The notes: generated by a model not told the origin, from the sequence alone. 64,000 nucleotides of DNA from CAIYQJ01 sp963717255 (GCA_963717255.1 CAVQVT010000003.1:62001-126000); one strand, 5' to 3'. Counted from the stretch's first letter, positions 24,095 through 33,158 are shown. A program made the numbers and translations.

Positions 24095-25140
24095 CGACCG
24101 TCCCGACCGACACGATGCTCGCGGAGGCGCACCGGCGCTTCAACCCGCTCACGGACGAGTGGGTCCTCGTCTCGACGGGCCGCACCAAGCGCCCGTGGCT
24201 GGGCCGGGCCGAGGCCACGGCCAGGCCGACCCGGCCAGCGTACGACCCAAGCTGCTACCTCTGCCCGGGCAACGTGCGCGCCAACGGCGCGACGAACCCG
24301 CCGTACGAGGAGACGTTCGTCTTCGAGAACGACTTCGCCGCCCTCCGGCCCTCGACGCCCGAATGGGCGTACGAGGACGGCCTGCTCCGCGCGGAGGCGG
24401 AACGCGGCACCTGCCGCGTGATCTGCTTCTCGCCGCGCCACGACCTCGACCTGGGGCACATGTCGCCGGCGGAGGCCCGCCGGGTCGTGGACGTATGGGC
24501 GGCGCAGACGGAGGATCTCGGACGGGACCACCAGTGGGTCCAGGTGTTCGAGAACCGCGGGGAGCTGATGGGCGCGAGCAACCCGCACCCGCACGGCCAG
24601 ATCTGGGCGGCGTCCTCGATCCCGCGAGAGCCGACGCGCGAGGACGCGGCGCAGCGCCAGCACTTCGCCCGGACCGGCCGGAGGCTGCTTCTCGACTACG
24701 CGACGCAGGACGGCGCGGGGCCGCGGGTCGTGGAGAGCACGGACGAATGGCTCGTCGTCGTCCCGTTCTGGGCGACGTGGCCGTTCGAGACCCTGGTGCT
24801 CCCCCGCCGTCCAGCGACGCGGCTGCCCGACCTCGACGACGCGCGCCGTGAGGACCTCTCCGCCGTCCTGACGCGCCTCGTCAGGCGCTACGACGGCCTC
24901 TTCGACCTCGCGTTCCCGTACTCGATGGGCTGGCACCAGGCGCCGTTCGTGCCCGGGCCCGCGGACCACTGGCAGCTCCACGCGCACTTCTACCCGCCGC
25001 TCCTCGGCGCGACCGTCCGGAAGTTCATGGTCGGCTACGAGCTGCTGTCGGAGCCGCAGCGGGACATCTCCGCGGAGGAGGCGGCGCAGCGGCTGCGGGA
25101 GGCGACGGTCCGCATGGTGGCGGAGGCGTCCCCCGTCTGA
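24091..25140 (+). CDS. galT: galactose-1-phosphate uridylyltransferase
   Basis: A 349-residue HIT-superfamily enzyme of the Leloir pathway that exchanges UMP between UDP-glucose and galactose-1-phosphate. The catalytic His-Pro-His is at residues 166-168 (Asn-Pro-His-Pro-His-Gly-Gln-Ile-Trp), where the second His carries UMP. Cys55 and Cys58 (Cys-Tyr-Leu-Cys-Pro-Gly-Asn) are the structural zinc ligands, and Arg-Tyr-Asp-Gly-Leu-Phe and His-Trp-Gln-Leu-His appear in the C-terminal half. The GTG start overlaps the DeoR stop. galK is not in the window. The gene supports a galactoside substrate for the nearby ABC transporter. Confidence 0.95.
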   Translation: MTTVPTDTMLAEAHRRFNPLTDEWVLVSTGRTKRPWLGRAEATARPTRPAYDPSCYLCPGNVRANGATNPPYEETFVFENDFAALRPSTPEWAYEDGLLRAEAERGTCRVICFSPRHDLDLGHMSPAEARRVVDVWAAQTEDLGRDHQWVQVFENRGELMGASNPHPHGQIWAASSIPREPTREDAAQRQHFARTGRRLLLDYATQDGAGPRVVESTDEWLVVVPFWATWPFETLVLPRRPATRLPDLDDARREDLSAVLTRLVRRYDGLFDLAFPYSMGWHQAPFVPGPADHWQLHAHFYPPLLGATVRKFMVGYELLSEPQRDISAEEAAQRLREATVRMVAEASPV

Positions 25141-25211
25141 CCCGCCGCGCCGTCCGCGGCCTCGAGCGGCCCTGGGCCCCGGGCGGCCGCGGGCTCCGCG
25201 GTCCCGTGACC

Positions 25212-26051
25212 TCAGACGGCCACCGGCTCCACCGTCCAGGTGTGCGCCGGCACGTACCCGATGAGCTCGCGCGCACGCCGGATCGAGAGGAGCGTCTCGC
25301 GGCCCGACGGCTCCGAGCGGAGCGGGACGCCCGGGAAGACCTCCGCGAGGAGGTCGGCGCTCGGCCGCTCCATGACGGTGTCCGCGGCCGCGACGATGCA
25401 GACCTCCGCCCCCGCGACGTCCGCCTCGAGCGCGAGGCGCGCGGCGAGCGCCACGTCGCGCGCGTCCACGTAGCCCCACATGTTCCACGCGCGGACGCGC
25501 GCGTCGGCCTGCCAGGCGCGGAAGCGCACGTAGTCGTGCGGCTCCATGATGTTCGAGATCCGGAGGCCCACGAACGCGATCCCCGAGCGCCGGGCCATCT
25601 GCATCGCCATCGTCTCGCCCACCAGCTTCGACAGCGCGTAGGACGACTCCGGGCGCGGAGGAGCGTCCTCGTCGATCGGCGCGTAGGGCGGCGGGTCCGC
25701 GTCGAACGGGAGCCCCAGGACCGTCTCGCTCGAGGCCCACACGACGCGCCGGACCTTCTCCGCGACCGCCGCGGCGAACACGTTGTACGTGGAGAGTGCG
25801 TTGTTGCGGAACGTCTCGCCCTCGCCCCGCAGCCCGGGCGCCGGGATCGCGGCGAGATGGACCACCGCGTCCGCACCGGCGACGACGTCCCGCGCCTGGC
25901 CGGCGTCCGCGAGGTCCGCGAGCACGCAGAGTCCGAAGTCGCTGCCGTCGTGGACCACGTCGACGCTCAGCACGTCATGTCCGCGATCGCGAAGATCCCG
26001 GACGACCCACCGGCCGGCCTTCCCGCTTCCTCCCGTGACGACGATCCGCAC
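25212..26051 (-). CDS. NAD(P)-dependent epimerase/dehydratase
   Basis: A 279-residue extended short-chain dehydrogenase. The cofactor motif Gly-Gly-Ser-Gly-Lys-Ala-Gly is at residues 7-13, Val-His-Leu-Ala-Ala-Ile-Pro follows near 66, and the catalytic Tyr-x-x-x-Lys is Tyr-Ala-Leu-Ser-Lys near residue 138, with Ser-Ser-Glu-Thr-Val upstream supplying the Ser. The short length resembles uronate dehydrogenases and similar sugar oxidoreductases more than full-length GalE. It converges on galT, so a sugar role is plausible but not shown. Confidence 0.88.
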   Translation of the reverse strand: MRIVVTGGSGKAGRWVVRDLRDRGHDVLSVDVVHDGSDFGLCVLADLADAGQARDVVAGADAVVHLAAIPAPGLRGEGETFRNNALSTYNVFAAAVAEKVRRVVWASSETVLGLPFDADPPPYAPIDEDAPPRPESSYALSKLVGETMAMQMARRSGIAFVGLRISNIMEPHDYVRFRAWQADARVRAWNMWGYVDARDVALAARLALEADVAGAEVCIVAAADTVMERPSADLLAEVFPGVPLRSEPSGRETLLSIRRARELIGYVPAHTWTVEPVAV

Positions 26052-26069
26052 CGCGCTCCTCCCTGCCCG

Positions 26070-26489
26070 TCAGGCCTTCGCCCGCACCCGATTGTTCTTC
26101 GGGTCGTGCGTCACCTCGGCGAGGCCCAGTGCCTCGAGGAGCGGCGGGACGTACATCCCGAAGCGGCCGCGGTAACCCTTGCGCAGGCCGTACCAGCCGC
26201 CGACGGGGTTCTCCGGCGAACGCCCCCACGCCTCGACCGTCCCCTCCGCGGCGGGCTTCTGCTCGTCGGCGGCCCCGAGCGGCATCCAGTCGCCATGGGC
26301 CACGAGCATCGCGTGGAGGTCCTCGACGCACGAGAGCTGGTAGCGGAGCTGCGTCGATCCGACCTGGCAGACGAGCGCCGGCGGGTCGGCCGACTCGTCG
26401 CGCCACATCGCGTACTCGGAGGTGCCCGGGGCCGTCGTCAGGCGCCAGGGATCGTCCTTCGTTCCGCCGCCGACAGCGTTCTGGTTCAT
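26070..26489 (-). CDS. conserved protein of unknown function (DUF6855-like)
   Basis: A 139-residue soluble protein with a strongly patterned sequence: Gly-Thr-Lys-Asp-Asp-Pro-Trp near the start, then Gly-Thr-Ser-Glu-Tyr, Cys-Gln-Val-Gly-Ser-Thr, Leu-His-Ala-Met-Leu-Val-Ala-His-Gly-Asp-Trp-Met-Pro-Leu-Gly, and Pro-Val-Gly-Gly-Trp-Tyr-Gly-Leu. I recall closely similar unnamed proteins in many soil bacteria, probably grouped as DUF6855, but I cannot confirm the label here. No catalytic motif is evident. It is 18 bases upstream of the epimerase on the same strand and may be co-transcribed with it. Confidence 0.7.
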   Translation of the reverse strand: MNQNAVGGGTKDDPWRLTTAPGTSEYAMWRDESADPPALVCQVGSTQLRYQLSCVEDLHAMLVAHGDWMPLGAADEQKPAAEGTVEAWGRSPENPVGGWYGLRKGYRGRFGMYVPPLLEALGLAEVTHDPKNNRVRAKA

Positions 26490-26706
26490 GGGACGCTCCT
26501 CGTCGATGGGTCGTGGACGGCCAGCATCCGGTTCGGGCTGCCGGGCGTCAACCCCTTTCGGCGGTCACCGTCGCCGTCCGCCTCGCCGCGCGGCCGCGCC
26601 GCGCTCGCGCTTTCGCCCGATCCGTCGGTTTGACAGGGAGGCCCGCGACACCCACAGTCACGGTCGAGCCCACGGACGTGGGCCACTGAGGGTTGGAGGA
26701 GAAGCG

Positions 26707-27192
26707 ATGGAGACTGGGATCGAGTTCTACGCGGGCCTGCGCGCCGCGATGCGTCACGCGCGGGTCGCGCTGCCGCTCGCCGCACTGACCCTCTTCCTCG
26801 CCGCATGCAACAGGGTCGACACAGGCCAGATCACGTTCTGGGACATCTTCTGGTCGATCGCGATCTTCTTCCTGTGGGTCATGTGGATCTTCATCATCAT
26901 CTCGATCTTCATGGACATCTTCCGCAGGAACGACATGTCCGGCGGGGTCAAGGCGATCTGGATCATCTTCCTGTTCATCGCCGCCCCGATCACCGCGCTC
27001 GTCTACATCATCGTGCGACCGAAGGTGACCGCCCAGGACGTCCAGATGGCCGCCCAGGCGGAGGCCGCGAACAAGGCCGTGGCCGGCGTGTCGAAGGCCG
27101 ACGAGCTCGCGAAGCTCCAGGCCCTGAAGGACGCGGGCACGATCAACGACGCCCAGTTCGAGGACCTCAAGGCGAAGCTGATGGCTTCCTGA
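26707..27192 (+). CDS. SHOCT-domain membrane protein
   Basis: A 161-residue protein started at ATG 26707 behind GGAGGAG. After a charged head comes a hydrophobic segment ending in Leu-Ala-Ala-Cys (about 21-34), then two membrane helices at about 44-65 and 79-102 with a Phe-Arg-Arg-Asn-Asp-Met loop, as in the PLDc_N-type membrane modules. The last 35 residues form a SHOCT domain: Lys-Ala-Asp-Glu-Leu-Ala-Lys-Leu-Gln-Ala-Leu-Lys-Asp-Ala-Gly-Thr-Ile. SHOCT tails are short oligomerisation elements attached to many envelope proteins. Specific role unknown. It stands alone, with divergent and downstream neighbours on separate promoters. Confidence 0.82.
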   Translation: METGIEFYAGLRAAMRHARVALPLAALTLFLAACNRVDTGQITFWDIFWSIAIFFLWVMWIFIIISIFMDIFRRNDMSGGVKAIWIIFLFIAAPITALVYIIVRPKVTAQDVQMAAQAEAANKAVAGVSKADELAKLQALKDAGTINDAQFEDLKAKLMAS

Positions 27193-27372
27193 CGGGTCGG
27201 CCGGGCGACCGGCCGCGACGCACCCACGACGCCGCCGCGATCCTCGCGGCGGCGTCGCCGCGTCCGGGGGACACGACCTCGCAGAGCGCCCTGCAGCGCC
27301 GCGGGCCTGATGGCGCCGCACGTCGGGCGTACTCTCGAGGCGCTGGACCACCCGGACCACGAGGGGCGCACG

Positions 27373-28494
27373 ATGCACATCGCCGACTTCGCACTCGAGC
27401 GCTACTTCGCCCGGTGGGAGTTCGCCGTCGAGCACCTGCTGTGCGCCTCCGACGTCGAGGGCTGGCCGATGGCCGACCTCCTCGCCGCCGCCGACCCGGA
27501 GGCGCGGGCGCTGTGGGACGGGCTCCGTCTCGGGTACACGGAATCGCTCGGGCACCCGCTGCTGCGGAAGGAGATCGCGGGGCTGTACGAGACCGCGAGC
27601 CCGGACGACGTGCTCGTGTTCGCGGGGGCGCAGGAGGCGATCTTCCTCCTCTCGCACGCCCTGCTGGGGCCGGGGGATCACGCGATCGTCGTCTGGCCCG
27701 CCTACCAGTCGCTGTACGAGGTGGCCCGGTCGGTCGGCGCGGACGTGACGCTCGTCGAGCTCCGCGAGGCCGACGGCTGGCGGCTCGACGTCGACGAGGT
27801 CCGGCGCGCGCTCCGGCCGGAGACGAGGGTCGTCGTCGTGAACGCGCCGCACAACCCGACGGGGATGCTGCCCTCGCACGCGGAGTGGCGGATGCTGGCC
27901 GGCCTGTGCGCGGATGCCGGCGTCCACCTGGTCTCGGACGAGGTCTACCGGTACCTCGAGGCCGACCCGGCCGACCGGCTCGTCGCCGGGTGCGACGCGC
28001 TCGACCTGGGCGTCTCGATCGGCGTCATGTCCAAGTCGTTCGCGATGGCGGGGCTGCGCATCGGCTGGATCGCGACACGGGACCGGAGCCTGATCGACCG
28101 GTGCGCCCGGCTGAAGGACTACACGACGATCTGTGCGTCGGCGCCGTCCGAGATCCTCGCGATCGTGGGCCTCCGGGCGCGGGACATGGTCCTCGAGCGG
28201 TCTCGGTCGATCGTGGCGACGAATCGGTCGTACTTCGAGTGGTTCGTGGACGGGTCTGAAGGACGGTTCGCGTGGGTCCGGCCGAGAGGCGGCTCCGTCG
28301 CGTTCCCGCGCCTCGCGGCGGACGAATCGGTCGACGCGTTCGCGGCCGCGCTGGTCGAGGAGGAGGGCGTCCTCATCGTGCCGGGATCGATCTTCGGGCA
28401 TCCCGGGAACCACTTCCGCGTCGGATTCGGACGGAACGGGTTCACGGCCGGACTGGAGCGCCTGGCGGCGTTCGCGGAGCGCCGGTACCCCTGA
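27373..28494 (+). CDS. PLP-dependent class I/II aminotransferase
   Basis: From ATG 27373 (GAGGGG upstream) this encodes 373 residues of fold type I. Asn-Ala-Pro-His-Asn-Pro-Thr-Gly at about 157-164 is the substrate-carboxylate and cofactor motif, Ser-Asp-Glu-Val-Tyr is the PLP-ring aspartate region, and Ser-Lys-Ser-Phe-Ala-Met-Ala-Gly-Leu-Arg near residue 222 carries the Schiff-base lysine. The N terminus lacks the Arg/Ser start common in AspC. Related proteins are annotated as aminotransferases of unknown substrate, capreomycidine synthase-like or 2-aminoadipate-like. The frame upstream to 27310 is open but lacks a ribosome site. A perfect palindromic terminator follows. Confidence 0.88.
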   Translation: MHIADFALERYFARWEFAVEHLLCASDVEGWPMADLLAAADPEARALWDGLRLGYTESLGHPLLRKEIAGLYETASPDDVLVFAGAQEAIFLLSHALLGPGDHAIVVWPAYQSLYEVARSVGADVTLVELREADGWRLDVDEVRRALRPETRVVVVNAPHNPTGMLPSHAEWRMLAGLCADAGVHLVSDEVYRYLEADPADRLVAGCDALDLGVSIGVMSKSFAMAGLRIGWIATRDRSLIDRCARLKDYTTICASAPSEILAIVGLRARDMVLERSRSIVATNRSYFEWFVDGSEGRFAWVRPRGGSVAFPRLAADESVDAFAAALVEEEGVLIVPGSIFGHPGNHFRVGFGRNGFTAGLERLAAFAERRYP

Positions 28495-28509
28495 GGCCGT
28501 GCCGCACGG

Positions 28510-28535
28510 GGGACCCCGGCGGCCGCCGGGGTCCC
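28510..28535. terminator. 26-base perfect palindrome between converging genes
   Basis: GGGACCCCGGCGG at 28510-28522 is followed without a loop by its exact reverse complement at 28523-28535. It separates the aminotransferase and AMMECR1 genes and should act as a terminator in both directions; no T-run is present. Confidence 0.6.
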
Positions 28536-28557
28536 GGCCGCGTCGGCCGGGCGCGCG

Positions 28558-29214
28558 TCAGCCCGCGGGCTCCTCCCCGAACTCGGTCGTCGCGAAGACC
28601 TGGAGCCGCGTCCCCTGCCGCCGCCAGGCATCCGCCGGGAGGCCGGCCTTCTGGCAGACGGCGTCGAGCGTCCGGCGCGCATCCCACCCGAGGGGCGGAC
28701 CCACGTTCGGCAGGAGGAGGGCGCGCCGGCCGTCGCGCGAGACGATGACCCCGTGGCGGACGGGGTCGAAGTCGGCAGGGTCGGGCAGGTCCACCGCGTC
28801 GCCGAGCACGTTCACGTCCACGACGAGGCCGGGCACCTCGCCCGGGGCGACCGGGGAGAAGCGAGGGTCACGGATCGCCGCGCCGCGCGCGGCCGTGCGG
28901 ACGTTCTCCCAGGTGGGCCGCTCGTCGTCGAGGTGGCCGATGCATCCGCGCAGCTCGCCGTGCCGGTCGCGCAGCGTGACGAACGCCGCCCGCGGCGCGA
29001 GGAGGCCGCCGGTGAGTTCGCGGTCGTCGGGTGCGGGCGCCGGCCGCCCGGCCGCGGCCGCCTCCACGCAGGCGCGCGCGAGGCGGAGGAGCGTGGCGCG
29101 CTCCTCGGGCGTCAGGGCCGGGGGACGCCCGACCGCGGGACCGGGACGGGCGGGGCCGGGGTCCGCCGGACCGGGGTCGCGGGCGGGGTCCGAGTGCTGG
29201 GCGTGCTGGTCCAT
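28558..29214 (-). CDS. AMMECR1-domain protein
   Basis: A 218-residue protein. After a 30-residue Pro/Asp/Gly-rich head the AMMECR1 domain runs to the end: Leu-Arg-Gly-Cys-Ile-Gly-His-Leu (the family signature, about residue 90), Ala-Ile-Arg-Asp-Pro-Arg-Phe-Ser-Pro-Val, Glu-Val-Pro-Gly-Leu-Val-Val-Asp-Val-Asn-Val-Leu, Gly-Val-Ile-Val-Ser and Leu-Leu-Pro-Asn-Val. In many bacteria this domain is encoded next to Memo and radical SAM genes (AmmeMemoRadiSam system); neither partner is adjacent here. The molecular function is not established, though a Cys-based catalytic role has been proposed. Confidence 0.9.
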   Translation of the reverse strand: MDQHAQHSDPARDPGPADPGPARPGPAVGRPPALTPEERATLLRLARACVEAAAAGRPAPAPDDRELTGGLLAPRAAFVTLRDRHGELRGCIGHLDDERPTWENVRTAARGAAIRDPRFSPVAPGEVPGLVVDVNVLGDAVDLPDPADFDPVRHGVIVSRDGRRALLLPNVGPPLGWDARRTLDAVCQKAGLPADAWRRQGTRLQVFATTEFGEEPAG

Positions 29215-29294
29215 CGGCCACAGGGTGAGAGCGAGCGACCGCCGCGACCAGTGCGCTTCGGACCGTCGTGCGCGCCGCGGAAGTCGCGCGGGCG

Positions 29295-30563
29295 TCAGGC
29301 CCGCGTCGCCGCGGGCGTCACCGCCGTCCCCGGCCGTCCGCCTGCACGGATCGGGAGCACCACGACCGCGGCGAGGAGGAAGCTCGCGGCCATGACGGCG
29401 AACGCCACGGGGAACCCCGCTGCGTCGCCGAGCGCTCCGACGAGCACCCCCATCGCGGCCGCCCAGATCGCCCCGACGGCGAACATGAGGGTGAAGTAGG
29501 CCGAGAACGCCGCGTCGCGGATCGGCGTCGGGGCCACGTCCGCGAGGAGCGCCTGCAGGAGCGCGCTCTCCTCGAAGACGAACGCGCTCATCAGGCCGAT
29601 CGCGAGCCAGACGAGCGGGATGGTCGATCCGGCCGCGACCAGGAGCGCCAGCGACGCCGCGCCGAGGAGATAGGACGCGACGAGCACCACCTTGTGCCCC
29701 AGGCGGTCGCTCACCCAGCCGGCCACCAGCGGGCCGGGCACGCTGCCCACGAGGAGCAGCGTGTACATGAGCGTCACGGTCGCCGCGTCCACCCCGAGCA
29801 CCAGGTGCAGGTAGAGCGGGACGAACGTCGTCACGATGCCGAGCCCGCGGCCGGCCGCTGCCACCGAGCTGGCCAGGAAGAGCCAGCGCAGGTCGCGCTC
29901 GCGCAGGACCGCCCGGTAGGCGTCGAGCGAGCTGCCGTGCGCGCGGGCGACCGCGCGGTCCTCGCCGGTCTCGCGCACGGCCGCGAGGATGAGCACGGCC
30001 ACCACGAGGGCCGGGAGACCGACGGCGACGACGGCCGGCTGCCACCCGGCGGTCGCGATGATCCAGCCGCCCACGAGCGGGACGGCGACCGTGCCGAGGT
30101 TCCCGAGCGCGATGTGCGTGCTGATGGCGAACCCTCGGCGTGTCGGCGGGTACTGCTCGGCGAGGAGCGCGTTCCCCACCGGATGCTGGGGTGAGCCGCC
30201 GACGCGCCCCACGACCGTCGCCGCCGCGAACGAGAGCCACGTGGTGGTGAACGCCATCGCGCACATCCCGGCGCCGAAGACGAGCCCGCCCCCGCCCAGG
30301 ATCGCGTGCCGCGAGACGACCCGGGAGAGCGGGCCGTACGCCAGCTGCATCCCGCCGGCGAGGAGGTTCCCGACGGCGATCAGCAGGCCGACCGACTCGA
30401 CGCCGACGCCGTAGGTCGCGATGACGGGGATGAAGACGAGGGGGAGCAGGGCGGTCTGGGCGTGGATCAGCGCGTGCTGCGCGGAGACGAGCCCGAGCGT
30501 GACGCGCGGCCGGACCCGGATCGCGGGCGCCGCCGGATCGGGGATCGCCGCCAGGTCGGACAT
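29295..30563 (-). CDS. major facilitator superfamily transporter
   Basis: A 422-residue protein with twelve predicted membrane helices and short loops. The loop between helices two and three has Gly-Pro-Leu-Ser-Arg-Val-Val-Ser-Arg, a variant of the MFS motif A, and the equivalent in the second half is Gly-Trp-Val-Ser-Asp-Arg-Leu-Gly-His-Lys, which is well conserved. Gly-Arg-Val-Gly-Gly-Ser near residue 123 sits in helix four. The design fits a drug or metabolite exporter. It may share a transcript with the AMMECR1 gene 80 bases downstream. Substrate unknown. Confidence 0.9.
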   Translation of the reverse strand: MSDLAAIPDPAAPAIRVRPRVTLGLVSAQHALIHAQTALLPLVFIPVIATYGVGVESVGLLIAVGNLLAGGMQLAYGPLSRVVSRHAILGGGGLVFGAGMCAMAFTTTWLSFAAATVVGRVGGSPQHPVGNALLAEQYPPTRRGFAISTHIALGNLGTVAVPLVGGWIIATAGWQPAVVAVGLPALVVAVLILAAVRETGEDRAVARAHGSSLDAYRAVLRERDLRWLFLASSVAAAGRGLGIVTTFVPLYLHLVLGVDAATVTLMYTLLLVGSVPGPLVAGWVSDRLGHKVVLVASYLLGAASLALLVAAGSTIPLVWLAIGLMSAFVFEESALLQALLADVAPTPIRDAAFSAYFTLMFAVGAIWAAAMGVLVGALGDAAGFPVAFAVMAASFLLAAVVVLPIRAGGRPGTAVTPAATRA

Positions 30564-30703
30564 GACGCGTATGGTGCCCGACCGGCCCGCCCGCGGAGGG
30601 CCGGCGCCGGCCCGGCCGCCCGACGAGAACCGATGGCCGCGTGACGACGTATCGACCTTCCACAGGCGCCGTGCGGGACGGCGCAGAGACGGAGAGGGAA
30701 TCG

Positions 30704-31687
30704 ATGGATGTGACTCGACCTTCGACCGGCGCCGGGACGGGCGTCGTCACTCGCCTCGGGCGCGCACCGGCAGCCGCCTCGGCCATCCTGGCCGCGGCCG
30801 CCATCCTCCTCGTGGCCGTCGCGCCGGCCTCGTCGGCAGCCGTCGATCGATCGTGGCGCGGATCCGTCGGGTCCGGCGGAGTCAACGGCTCCGTCACCGT
30901 CGTGGCGATCGTGGCGGGGACCGGCTCCGTGGGGCTGCGGCTGAAGGCGCTCCCGAAGAGCGCGCCGGTGACGGTCACGATCCGGGCCGGCACGTGCGCG
31001 AAGCCGGGCGCCGTCTCCGCGGTCCTCCCCGCGACGCGCTCGACGAGCGCCGGCGGGGTGACCAGGACCGTCGCGGTCACCCGCACCGCCGTGAACCGGA
31101 TGAAAGCGGCGCGCACGCTCATCACCCAGGTGCGCTCGACCGGATTCTCCCGCTGCGCGGCCCTGAAGGCCGTCGCGCGGCCCGGTGCGTCGCCCTCGCC
31201 GTCCTCGTCCCCGTCCCCGTCGGCGGGGAACGAGGCCGAGGTCCGCGCTCGCGACTTCGCCTTCTCCCCGGCGACGATCACGGCGGCCGCCGGCACGCCG
31301 ATCGTCGTCTCGTTCCGGAACGACGACGCGGGTGTCCGGCACGGCATCAGCGTGGGCACGAGCGTCTCCGCCGCGCCGATCGCGGCCTCGGCCGTGATCA
31401 CCGGCGTCGCGCGGACGACCTTCACCATCCCGGCGCTCTCGGCCGGGACCTACCTCTTCTGGTGCCCGGTCCACCCGTCGATGACCGGGAAGCTCGTCGT
31501 CACCGGTGTCGCGGGCGCCTCCGCGAGCCCGACCGCGGGCGCGGGCGCCGGCGCATCGCCCTCCACGTCGCCGACATCCGAGCCGACCCCGGCCGCGTCG
31601 TCCTCGCCCACGTCGTCCCCGACGCTGCCACCGACCCCGGAGCCGACAGGGTCCTCCGACCCCTCTCCCAGCTACTCGCCGTTCTGA
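30704..31687 (+). CDS. secreted cupredoxin-like protein
   Basis: A 327-residue protein with a signal segment (about 31-50, ending Ala-Ser-Ser-Ala-Ala). A first domain of about 120 residues is of unknown type. After a Ser/Pro linker the plastocyanin-like domain spans about 180-270. It holds a full type 1 copper site: His213, Cys254, His257 and Met260, in Arg-His-Gly and Phe-Trp-Cys-Pro-Val-His-Pro-Ser-Met. A 57-residue low-complexity Ser/Pro/Thr tail ends the protein. It would be an extracellular electron carrier or copper-binding protein. No anchor motif is seen at the C terminus. Confidence 0.85.
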   Translation: MDVTRPSTGAGTGVVTRLGRAPAAASAILAAAAILLVAVAPASSAAVDRSWRGSVGSGGVNGSVTVVAIVAGTGSVGLRLKALPKSAPVTVTIRAGTCAKPGAVSAVLPATRSTSAGGVTRTVAVTRTAVNRMKAARTLITQVRSTGFSRCAALKAVARPGASPSPSSSPSPSAGNEAEVRARDFAFSPATITAAAGTPIVVSFRNDDAGVRHGISVGTSVSAAPIAASAVITGVARTTFTIPALSAGTYLFWCPVHPSMTGKLVVTGVAGASASPTAGAGAGASPSTSPTSEPTPAASSSPTSSPTLPPTPEPTGSSDPSPSYSPF

Positions 31688-31727
31688 TCCGGGCGCGTCC
31701 CGGCGACGCGGCGACGGCGCCAGAGAC

Positions 31728-31763
31728 GTCGGAGCGGCCGCCCGTCCGGGCGGCCGCTCCGAC
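31728..31763. terminator. strong hairpin between cupredoxin and glnA
   Basis: Two 17-base arms (31728-31744 and 31747-31763) are exact reverse complements with two bases between them. The genes on both sides end toward it, so it should terminate both. Confidence 0.65.
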
Positions 31764-31805
31764 CATCGTTCGCCGCGACCCCGCGGGCGGGGCCGCGACC
31801 CGGTA

Positions 31806-33158
31806 TCAGTACGCCTCGAGGTACCGGTCGATCTCCCACTGGGTGACCTGGGTGCGGTAGCCGTCCCACTCGGCGCGCTTCGCCTCGACGAAATGGCTCA
31901 GGACGTGCTCACCGAGCGCCTCGCAGATGACCTTGTCGCGCTCCAGCTCGTCGATCGCCTCGCCGAGCGTCCCGGGAAGCTCCTTGATCCCCTTCTCGGC
32001 CACGCGCGAGGAGTCCATCTCGAAGAGGCTCTCCTCGACCGGATCGGCGAGCTTGAGGCCCTTCTCGACGCCGTCCAGGCCGGCCGCGATCATCACCGCG
32101 AACGCCAGGTAGGTGTTCGACGACGGATCCGGGCACCGGACCTCCGCGCGCGTCCCCTCGATGCTCTTGCCGGGCGAGATCATCGGGACGCGGATGAGTG
32201 CCGACCGGTTCGTCCGACCCCAGGTGATGTACGTGGGAGCCTCGTAGCCGGGCACCAGGCGCTTGTACGAGTTCACCGTGGGCGCCAGGACGGCGATCAT
32301 CCCCTTCGCGTGGGCGAGGATGCCGGCCATGTAGCTGCGCGCGAGGTCGGAGAGGCCGTACTTCGCCTTCGGGTCGGCGAAGGCGTTCTTCTTCGCCTTG
32401 ATCGAGTAGAGGCTCTGGTGCGTATGCATGCCGGAGCCGTTGATCCCGAAGATCGGCTTGGGCATGAACGTCGCGTACAGACCGTGCTGCTGGGCGATCG
32501 CCTTCAGGGCGAACTTGAACGTGATCGCGTTGTCGGCGGTCCGCAGCGCGTCGGAGTATTCGAAGTCGATCTCGTGCTGGCCGGCGGCGACCTCGTGGTG
32601 GGCGGCCTCGACGCTGATCCCGAAGGCCTCCAGCGCGTCCACCATGTCCTGGCGGACCTCCTGCGCGAGGTCGGTCGAGAAGTCGAAGTAGCCCGCGAGG
32701 TCGTGCGGGAGCGGCGCGACCCGGCCCTCGTCGTCGCGGCGGAAGAGGAAGAACTCCAGCTCGGGCCCCATGTTCACGATGTAGCCGAGCTTCTTCGCGC
32801 GCTCCACCTGCCGGCGGAGCACGTGGCGCGGGTCCCCGACGAAGGGCTGGCCGTTGGGCGTGAAGACGTCGCAGATGACGCGCGCCGTGCCCCGCCCGTT
32901 GGACGCCCCCTGCCACGGGATCGCGGCGAAGGTGCTCATGTCCGGCATGAGGTACTGGTCGGACTCGGCGATCCGGGTGAAGCCCTCGATCGACGACCCG
33001 TCGAACCAGGTCCCGTGCCTGACGGAGTCCTCGAGGCGGTGGACCGGGATCGTCACGGCCTTGACGATGCCGAGGACGTCCGTGAACTGGAGCTGGATGA
33101 ACCGGATGCCGTCGGCCTTCGCCTTCTCGATCTTCTCCAGCGCGCCTGCTTCCACCAT
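31806..33158 (-). CDS. glnA: glutamine synthetase, type I
   Basis: A 450-residue GSI enzyme that makes glutamine from glutamate, ammonia and ATP. Key motifs are Trp-Phe-Asp-Gly-Ser-Ser-Ile-Glu-Gly (latch region near 51), Met-Gly-Pro-Glu-Leu-Glu-Phe-Phe (metal-binding Glu), Gly-Gln-His-Glu-Ile-Asp-Phe, Asn-Gly-Ser-Gly-Met-His-Thr-His and Arg-Cys-Pro-Asp-Pro-Ser. The length and lack of the Asn-Leu-Tyr adenylylation site put it in the short alpha subtype, usually feedback-controlled. AGGAGG precedes ATG 33158. A PucR regulator lies upstream on the same strand, a pairing also seen with amine-catabolic GS-like enzymes, so a gamma-glutamylamine role is a minor alternative. Confidence 0.93.
   Translation of the reverse strand: MVEAGALEKIEKAKADGIRFIQLQFTDVLGIVKAVTIPVHRLEDSVRHGTWFDGSSIEGFTRIAESDQYLMPDMSTFAAIPWQGASNGRGTARVICDVFTPNGQPFVGDPRHVLRRQVERAKKLGYIVNMGPELEFFLFRRDDEGRVAPLPHDLAGYFDFSTDLAQEVRQDMVDALEAFGISVEAAHHEVAAGQHEIDFEYSDALRTADNAITFKFALKAIAQQHGLYATFMPKPIFGINGSGMHTHQSLYSIKAKKNAFADPKAKYGLSDLARSYMAGILAHAKGMIAVLAPTVNSYKRLVPGYEAPTYITWGRTNRSALIRVPMISPGKSIEGTRAEVRCPDPSSNTYLAFAVMIAAGLDGVEKGLKLADPVEESLFEMDSSRVAEKGIKELPGTLGEAIDELERDKVICEALGEHVLSHFVEAKRAEWDGYRTQVTQWEIDRYLEAY

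Noticed and set aside
30467..31474. A 335-codon minus-strand frame opposite the cupredoxin gene.
   Set aside because: It is Arg/Gly/Asp-rich shadow coding; the plus-strand gene has a signal segment and a full copper site.
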